A DNA stretch of 64,000 bases from Cenococcum geophilum 1.58 (Eukaryota; Ascomycota; Dothideomycetes; Gloniales; Gloniaceae): the NCBI GenBank assembly GCA_001692895.1, contig KV748238.1, positions 372,001 through 436,000 of the forward strand. Direction: 5' to 3'. The translations under genes were made by a program, and so were the position numbers. The notes under the pieces are model-generated. The model searched no databases, was not told the DNA's origin, and was given only the letters and a program-made list of their open reading frames with translations. Position 1 is the first letter of the stretch. Each line of letters opens with the position of its first letter. Shown here one piece after another: positions 58,563 to 64,000 of this stretch.

Positions 58563-58639
58563 TATTACGGACGCTTTAAGTACAATGTTATAACTACTAG
58601 GAGAGGAGTTAGAAGAAGTTAATTAGTTAATATAGGCAC
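58563..58639 (+). repeat. Truncated older LTR of the Gypsy-3 family
   Basis: 77 bases match the first part of the Gypsy-3 LTR (TATTACGGACGCTTTAAG to TATAGGCAC) and stop exactly where the complete LTR begins. This is what an insertion into a resident LTR of the same family would leave. Confidence 0.85.
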
Positions 58640-59065
58640 TGTTACGGACGCTTTAAGTACAATGTTACGACTACTTAGAGAAGAGACGGAAGAAGCTAGT
58701 TAGTTAATTTAGGCACGGTTTAGGATAGAGCCGGTAGAACTATATGACGAGGAATAGTAGCCGAGGTCACATAATGTGCTACGTATTAAACGAGAGGAAC
58801 GAGAGAAACTTACGTACCTTATATATAAGACATGCATTACGTATAAGAAGGATTTTATAGAAGTACGGTTATATATTTAAGGACCCTTAGTCCCTACTTA
58901 GATAGTTCCTTCCTTATAGTAATTCTTAGAATATAATTAGAGTTAATCTATTAGGCAACCGCTCCACCAGTTATTATTACGTTGTTGACTTTTATACTTG
59001 CATTTCCTATACACCTAGCCCAATAACAGGACCTACCGTAGTTCTTACTACAAGGTTCCGTTACA
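58640..59065 (+). repeat. Gypsy-3 5' LTR, 426 bp
   Basis: It runs from TGTTACGGACGCTTTAAG to GGTTCCGTTACA. Confidence 0.95.
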
Positions 59066-59119
59066 CAATCACTACCTAGTTATAGTATTAATATAAGAAG
59101 TTAAATAACATACTACCAA

Positions 59120-60190
59120 AAGCAGCCACTATAACGCTATTAACGGCAGCAATTACATTAAGGTCAGGTAACGACACTAGTATAGCAGACACTGACTTAC
59201 AGCAACCTATAACGGTCAGACAGCTACAAGAAATAGTCGACTAGTTAACAGAAAATAATACAGCGTTAAAAAATAGGATTAACGGAATAGGCGCAGTAAA
59301 GGTTAAGTTACTATCAATTAAAAGATACTTAGGAGAGAGATCAAAGCTTAAAGGATTCCTTACGTAAATGCACTTTAAGGTAGCGCAAGAGGGAGCTAAG
59401 CTGGCAATACCTATGGATTAAATAGCATATGCAGGATTGTTCTTAATAGGAAGAGCACTTAAGTAGTTTAAGCCTTACCTTACGGAGATCTAAGTAAACG
59501 GAATAACAACTACAAACTAAGAGGTACGGTTTATGTTCTTAAGCTAAAATAGATTTATAGAGCGACTTATATAAATGTTTAGAGACCTAGAGGCAGTAAC
59601 TACGGCGGAAAGAAAACTCTAAGACATTACGCAATAAACCTTAGCAATTAAGTATATAATATAGTTCTAAACGTTAGCAATATAAGTTAAGTAAAATAAT
59701 AGGGCGCTTATAGCACAGTATAAATAGGGACTTAAGGCTAAAGTCTAGGACGCAATTATCCTAATAGAAGATGCGGATACCCTAAGGGAACTAATAGATT
59801 AAGCAATTAAGATTAATAATCGAATCTACTAAAGGGAGCAGGCTAAGAAAGGTTAGGATAGAGTTCTATAGTTATATAAGGCGCAAAGTACGCAACAACT
59901 AAAGCTAAGTTAAAAACTATGGTATAGCGCAGAGCTAATAGACCTAAGTGGTACTAAAGAAGCCTATAAGAGATAAAGCAAAAAACCGTAGAAACCTAGG
60001 GGATAAGGATTAAGTAATTAAAGGTCTAAGGAGCAGAGGCTAAACTAAGGATCTTAGCAGCAGAAGATGTTTAGGCAGACTCTATAGCAAAAGTAATAGT
60101 TTAGAGAGGAAGCTTATATAAATTATAGGAAATAAGGTTACTTTGCAAGGGATTATAAGGATAGTTAGAGATACTATATAATAAAGGGAA
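59120..60190 (+). pseudogene. Gypsy-3 gag (degraded)
   Basis: The plus strand reads 'IALLTAAITLRSGNDTSIAD'-type text from about 59,130, then '*QPITVRQLQEIVD', 'LLSIKRYLGERSKLKGFLT*', 'IAYAGLFLIGRALK*FKPYL', 'NRFIERLI*MFRDLEAVTTA' and 'LRELID*AIKINNRIY*RE', which is the Gypsy capsid (retrotrans_gag) pattern. A nucleocapsid zinc knuckle follows at about 60,118-60,165, reading 'YINYRK*GYFARDYKD', with Cys turned to Tyr. Gln codons are mostly intact while Trp positions are stops, matching G-to-A change on the sense strand. Confidence 0.85.
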
Positions 60191-62149
60191 CTAGACTAAT
60201 AGTAGACAATATATATATATAGAGGGACGATAATATACTGCGAGGAACAAAAGAATATTTAATTAAAAGTTTCGCGTTTTATTACAATAACGTATACCAA
60301 ATTTATAAGGACGCTAAGTACGGCGTAAGCTACTAGCTATAGGAGCTAGCACCTACAGGATATAGAGGAACTAATAAACCAGTTCGTAGATCGGACATTA
60401 AGGACGATAAATTTAATATAGGCAAAACATTTCGTAACAATAAGGTAATAAGAGCGGTTTACTAGGAACACGTAGCCATCGGAGATATTACACTAAAGGT
60501 AGAGGATAATTCTACTACAGAATAGGGAATATTAGTAGGGATTAAGACCCTACTAAATATAATGTCTATCGCTTTACAAGACGCAAAAGAAGTAGGATAG
60601 TAAACTACTTCGGCACTTAATAAAGGCAAAAGGCCAAAGGCTTAAGATTCTTAAGATAAGATAAAAGATAACTAAGATTCTTAAAATAAGATAAGGTAAG
60701 CTTAAGGACCCACAACGGATAAAAACCAATAGAGTAGAGTAGTAGCTTAGTTTAAGAATATACAAATAAGCTTAGGATAGAGACTCCTATAGGTATAAGA
60801 CTCTTAAGACGAAATAAGTAAGATTTAAGACTTTTAAGACGAGATAAGAACACTAAGTAAGCCTAGTTGGACTAAGGCTGGAGCTAAGCTTAAGTTAGAA
60901 GTAAGCTTGGGATTAATAAATCTAAGGGACTAAGAATTCGGGGTATAAATTAGGACACCTATAGGTAAGAGGCAAGGAGCTTCTTTATAGATTAGAGAAT
61001 CTGTAGTATAAATAGTAACTAGACTAGGAGACAGACATATAGACCCAGAGGACTTATTAGTAGAACACAGTATTCGGACTAAAGATTGAAGAGTTAATAC
61101 CAAGATTAAGAAGTAAGAAGACTTTAAGGATCTATTAGCAAGACGTAAACTAAAAGAAACCATAGAAGAATTTAGGTAAAGAATTATCGTATAGCAAGAA
61201 CAGAAACTAGATAAGAGATCTAGCATATTAGGATATATAAAGGATAGAGCGCTAGTGTAAAGAATTACCAATAGGCCTAGAATAGGCACACTAAGAGCTA
61301 AGTGGCTTACCAAACTAGAAAACAAAGAGGATTTAGGAATTCCTACTAGGTTTAAAAAACGACACATAAGGGGCTATTATAACGCAGTAATAAGAAGATA
61401 CTTCCTTACGGACAGACCGTATATACTCTAGCAGTTGTACTAAAAGTAGTATAGGCAGCGACATAACGATAAGTAGGAAGATTTCTACATATAGTTGGAT
61501 AAGAAAGTTATTTAAAACCACCTAATTATAAAGAAGGCTATAACTTATATTAAAGGAGCCTTAATTATAACGTTAAAGGATCTAGAGGAATAATTAGAGG
61601 ATTAGAGAAGTAAGAGACGTATTTTAATACCTATAAATAAAGTTATAACGTTTAGATCAGTATAATAGAGGTTTAAACTTAAGGATAAAGATAAGCCGAG
61701 AGTTAACCTAAAGCACCTAGCATACTACACGTTATTATAGATTGCGTGCGTAGACGATATATATAAAATATATAAGAATCCAAAAGAAAAGAATCGGAAA
61801 TACCTTATAAGGATATACTAGATAACGGATAAGTAATAGTATAGGAATACTAAATATATATATAGATGGCATCCAGCAGAAGTCCAAAAGGAAGGAAATT
61901 TAATACTTTAACTAGGAAGATTCCTTACGGAAGAATGCTTAGACGGATAATAATAATAGAAATGCCTAGAAAATACGTATCTATAGTATATTAAAGATAA
62001 AAAGCGAACTAGGCATTAGCTAAAGAATGAGCTAAGTGCGTAAGAATTAAGTAGCTAATAGTTAGGAAAAGTAGAGGCCTATAGGACTAGAGGGAGCTAG
62101 TAATAAAGCCTTAGACCCTTAAAGGAATTTAAGGACAACACCTAAATTT
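60191..62149 (+). pseudogene. Gypsy-3 gag-pol linker (degraded)
   Basis: The frame continues from gag with 'HVAIGDITLKVEDNSTTE', 'IKTLLNIMSIALQDAKEVG', 'RLGDRHIDPEDLLVEHSIRT' and 'DLLARRKLKETIEEF'. No known domain is recognised between zinc knuckle and protease. Long open frames on the opposite strand here (60574-60765, 60930-61367, 61333-61521) are side effects of the biased base changes. Confidence 0.65.
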
Positions 62150-62640
62150 ATAAGTTAATTGGCAAGATTAGTAGTTTAAGGCATTAATAGATAGTAGAGC
62201 AATAAGAAACCATATCTCGTTAGCAGCAGTTAAAAGGATGGGATTACCTCACAGACAAAAGGAGGAACCTTACCTATTAGTGACAATTTTAGGAGATCCA
62301 ATAGCCTACGGAGGAAGGATTATTAATCTTAAAACAGGACCTATTTAGTTAACTATTAAAGGGAGATAAATCGAGATGTCTTTTAATATCTTACCATTAG
62401 GACAGGACGAGGCAGTATTAGAAATGCTTTAGTTATAGGAATACAATCTAAAGATTGATTAGATTATAGGTTAGGTCGATATTAGAGATACTTAACGCCA
62501 TAAGATATAATAATAAGCCAAGTTAATATAGTACTAAGTCGGAGCAATATATAAAAAGACTAAGTAAGGCTTAAGTTATATACTAAAGAGATATCATAAG
62601 TATAGTAAGAAACTATAGTCACCAAAAAGTAAAAAGCTGT
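62150..62640 (+). pseudogene. Gypsy-3 protease (degraded)
   Basis: The frame reads 'ALIDSRAIRNHISLAAVKRM', where the active-site DSGA has become Asp-Ser-Arg-Ala, followed by 'GLPHRQKEEPYLLVTILGDP', 'SFNILPLGQDEAVLEMLW'-like text and the DW..KIDW-like end ('YNLKID'). This is a retroviral-type aspartic protease fold order. The active-site Gly loss is a G-to-A product. Confidence 0.85.
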
Positions 62641-63054
62641 TAAAGTATATAGTATAGGACTATAAGATAGAATTAGAACTAGGAATAAGTCCAAAGTTCT
62701 TTCCAATCTATAAGCTTACTAAAGAAGAAGGTAGAGCATTAAAAGAGTTTATTTAAGAGAACTTATAAAAGGGATATATTAGATCATCGCAGTTATTAGC
62801 GGGATATCTAATATTGTTTATACTAAAGAAGAATAGCAAACTAAGACTGTGTATCAACTATAGACAGTTAAACAGCATTACTAAAAAGGATAGGTATTCT
62901 TTACCCTTAATTAGCGAAATCTAAGACAGGATAGGCAATATATAAATCTTTACGAAGATAGATCTAAGATAGGCGTACCATTAGATCAGAATTAAGGAAG
63001 GCGATAAATAGAAGGCAGCCTTTAGGTTAAAGGAAGGACTGTATAAACTATTAG
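62641..63054 (+). pseudogene. Gypsy-3 reverse transcriptase N-terminal part (degraded, cut)
   Basis: The frame reads 'YKIELELGISPKFFPIYKLT'-like lead-in text, 'EGRALKEFI*ENL*KGYIRS', 'LILFILKKNSKLRLCINYRQ', 'LNSITKKDRYSLPLISEI', 'IFTKIDLR*AYH*IRIKEGD' and 'AAFRLKEGLYKLLV'. It stops there because Gypsy-4 begins. The catalytic YxDD box is beyond the cut. Confidence 0.9.
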
Positions 63055-63246
63055 TGTCACGGAACCCCACCGCAGGGGCCTCCATAGGAGAGCCCCGTGC
63101 TCTCACGTACACCTCACGTACAGCTTATGTCAGCTACGCGTAGGTATATCACCTCCTTACGCCCTCGACCCTTACGATTGATCGCGCAACGTCTTGTAGA
63201 CTCCTCGAATATATACGTCTTGTAGCCACTGCCCCGTCCCGTGACA
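63055..63246 (+). repeat. Gypsy-4 5' LTR, 192 bp
   Basis: It begins TGTCACGG and ends CCGTGACA, perfect short inverted ends. Confidence 0.8.
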
Positions 63247-63505
63247 TTACGTTGCGCCTTTTTACTACCGACACCTAGCCTATGACCAATTCTACGTCTC
63301 TGTAATACTATAGGCGCTGCTAGAAGCAGCGTGCCTATAAGTTACCTCACTTTATACTTCCAAGGAACCCATAATAGTAAGATGATATTCCTTACTAGCC
63401 ACTATATTAAACCTAAAGAACAATCTAATACCTATACTTAACCTACGACGCCAATTAATCCCAGGAGAATTTGATTTATTAGCCCTAGCCTTAACCCCTA
63501 AGGAG
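63247..63505 (+). other. Gypsy-4 leader
   Basis: Non-coding sequence between LTR and gag start. The primer-binding site should be the first bases (TTACGTTGCGCC), but I could not match it to a tRNA end. Confidence 0.5.
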
Positions 63506-64000
63506 ATGGACACTAATAATGTCTTATCTTTTATTGACTATATAACTACGGACAAGCAAGTGGAAGGGCTACTACCTATTGAAATCGAAATACGAGACGC
63601 CGAGATATTTGTAAAAATGGTAGCATAAGAACCTGATAAATACTACCGCCTTCTATAGAACTACTACCTAAAGCTTATATAAGCCGAGATGCGTACTGCT
63701 TAAGATTATAATATTATCTAAGACCTACAAGCTTATAAGGCGCTCGCCGATAATATATGTTAAGAAACTAAAGACGACCTCTGTGTGTCTAAACGCGACG
63801 TCTAATAGTTAAAGAAGGCTAAGATTGCACTTATTGCTACGGTTACTAAAAGAGAAGGTATAATTAAATACCTATAATCTTAGCTTAACGAGCATATTCA
63901 TAATAACGCCAGACACCTCTCTACTGTATATAACGCCACTTAAGTCTCTACGCCCCCGGCAACTTCACCTACTTAACGCTTGACGGAGGGTTAGCGCCAA
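63506..64000 (+). pseudogene. Gypsy-4 gag N-terminus (degraded, partial)
   Basis: From the ATG at 63506 the frame is clean for 40 codons ('MDTNNVLSFIDYITTDK', 'EGLLPIEIEIRDAEIFVKMV'). It continues through TAA/TAG stops with 'DLQAYKALADNIC', 'NEHIHNNARHLSTVYNAT' and 'PPATSPT*RLTEG'. A Thr/Pro-rich segment before 'RLTEGQR'-type text is common in fungal LTR-retrotransposon gag just ahead of the capsid domain. The rest is outside the window. Confidence 0.7.

Larger units (their letters stand above)
58640..63054 (+). mobile_element. Gypsy-3: Ty3/Gypsy retrotransposon, 5' part up to RT
   Basis: A 426-bp LTR is followed on the plus strand by gag with a zinc knuckle, protease and RT. At 63,054, inside RT, the element is cut by Gypsy-4 and its remainder is outside the window. 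It belongs to the same family as the solo LTR at 41477-41901. The sense strand keeps CA but has very few TG. Confidence 0.9.
63055..64000 (+). mobile_element. Gypsy-4: LTR retrotransposon, 5' end only
   Basis: A 192-bp LTR is inserted in the Gypsy-3 RT, followed on the plus strand by a leader and a gag start. It runs off the right edge. The LTR and leader keep many CA, TG and CG dinucleotides, so this copy is less RIP-altered than its host. The preceding five bases are ATTAG; the matching duplication lies outside the window. Gypsy rather than Copia is a judgement from the gag-like text only. Confidence 0.75.

Noticed and set aside
60574..61521. Three minus-strand open frames of 62-145 codons
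   Set aside because: They lie antisense to the Gypsy-3 gag-pol linker and exist because sense-strand G-to-A bias removes stops from the other strand. Their content is low-complexity Leu/Ser/Ile.

Overview
The window looks like one AT-rich, gene-poor repeat island from a filamentous ascomycete (Pezizomycotina). I found no intact host gene, tRNA, rRNA or CRISPR array. Almost every recognisable reading frame is broken by TAA or TAG, mostly where homologues would carry CAA, CAG or TGG. Paired LTRs differ almost only by transitions: by my hand alignment 18 of 19 differences in one 225-bp pair, and 7 of 7 in a 167-bp pair. This is the pattern of repeat-induced point mutation (RIP).

The left half (1-28,186) is a nested stack of transposons. 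The base layer is a minus-strand Ty3/Gypsy element (Gypsy-1, outer LTRs at 2106-2250 and 28042-28186). It is split by three large insertions: a Helitron-like Rep/helicase element (about 4.1-11.1 kb, minus); a plus-strand Gypsy chromovirus (Gypsy-2, 12143-18896, 5-bp target duplication TTAGG); and a minus-strand Ty1/Copia element (Copia-1, 19343-25380, target duplication ATAGT). A 324-bp TIR element (MITE, 26898-27221) that has escaped RIP also sits in Gypsy-1. Removing Gypsy-2 and Copia-1 rejoins the Gypsy-1 reverse transcriptase frame exactly. The first 1,044 bases are a second, truncated Copia copy.

The middle (28.2-58.5 kb) is extremely AT-rich and holds degraded protein-coding genes. The recognisable ones are a Cys-motif protein, a SANT/Myb-like protein, a kinase-like protein, an F-box plus ankyrin-repeat protein, a tentative MADS-like fragment and a coiled-coil repeat protein. 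Several others read coherently but I do not recognise them. The region also holds a solo LTR with target duplication GTTAG, a RIP-altered 194-bp MITE, tandem repeats built on a CCGTATRGG motif, and a non-coding island of more normal base composition (47.9-48.8 kb).

The right end (58.6-64.0 kb) holds a third Gypsy element (Gypsy-3, plus). It is inserted in an older LTR of its own family and is itself interrupted in the reverse transcriptase by a fourth element (Gypsy-4), which runs off the window. The sense strand of Gypsy-3 keeps CA but has lost nearly all TG, which suggests RIP acted mainly on one strand.

Nothing here is an active pathway. Its interest lies in the insertion chronology, uneven RIP, a palindromic module shared by two unrelated retrotransposons, and a set of unrecognised decayed genes. 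All boundaries were read by eye; where no target duplication is given they are approximate.
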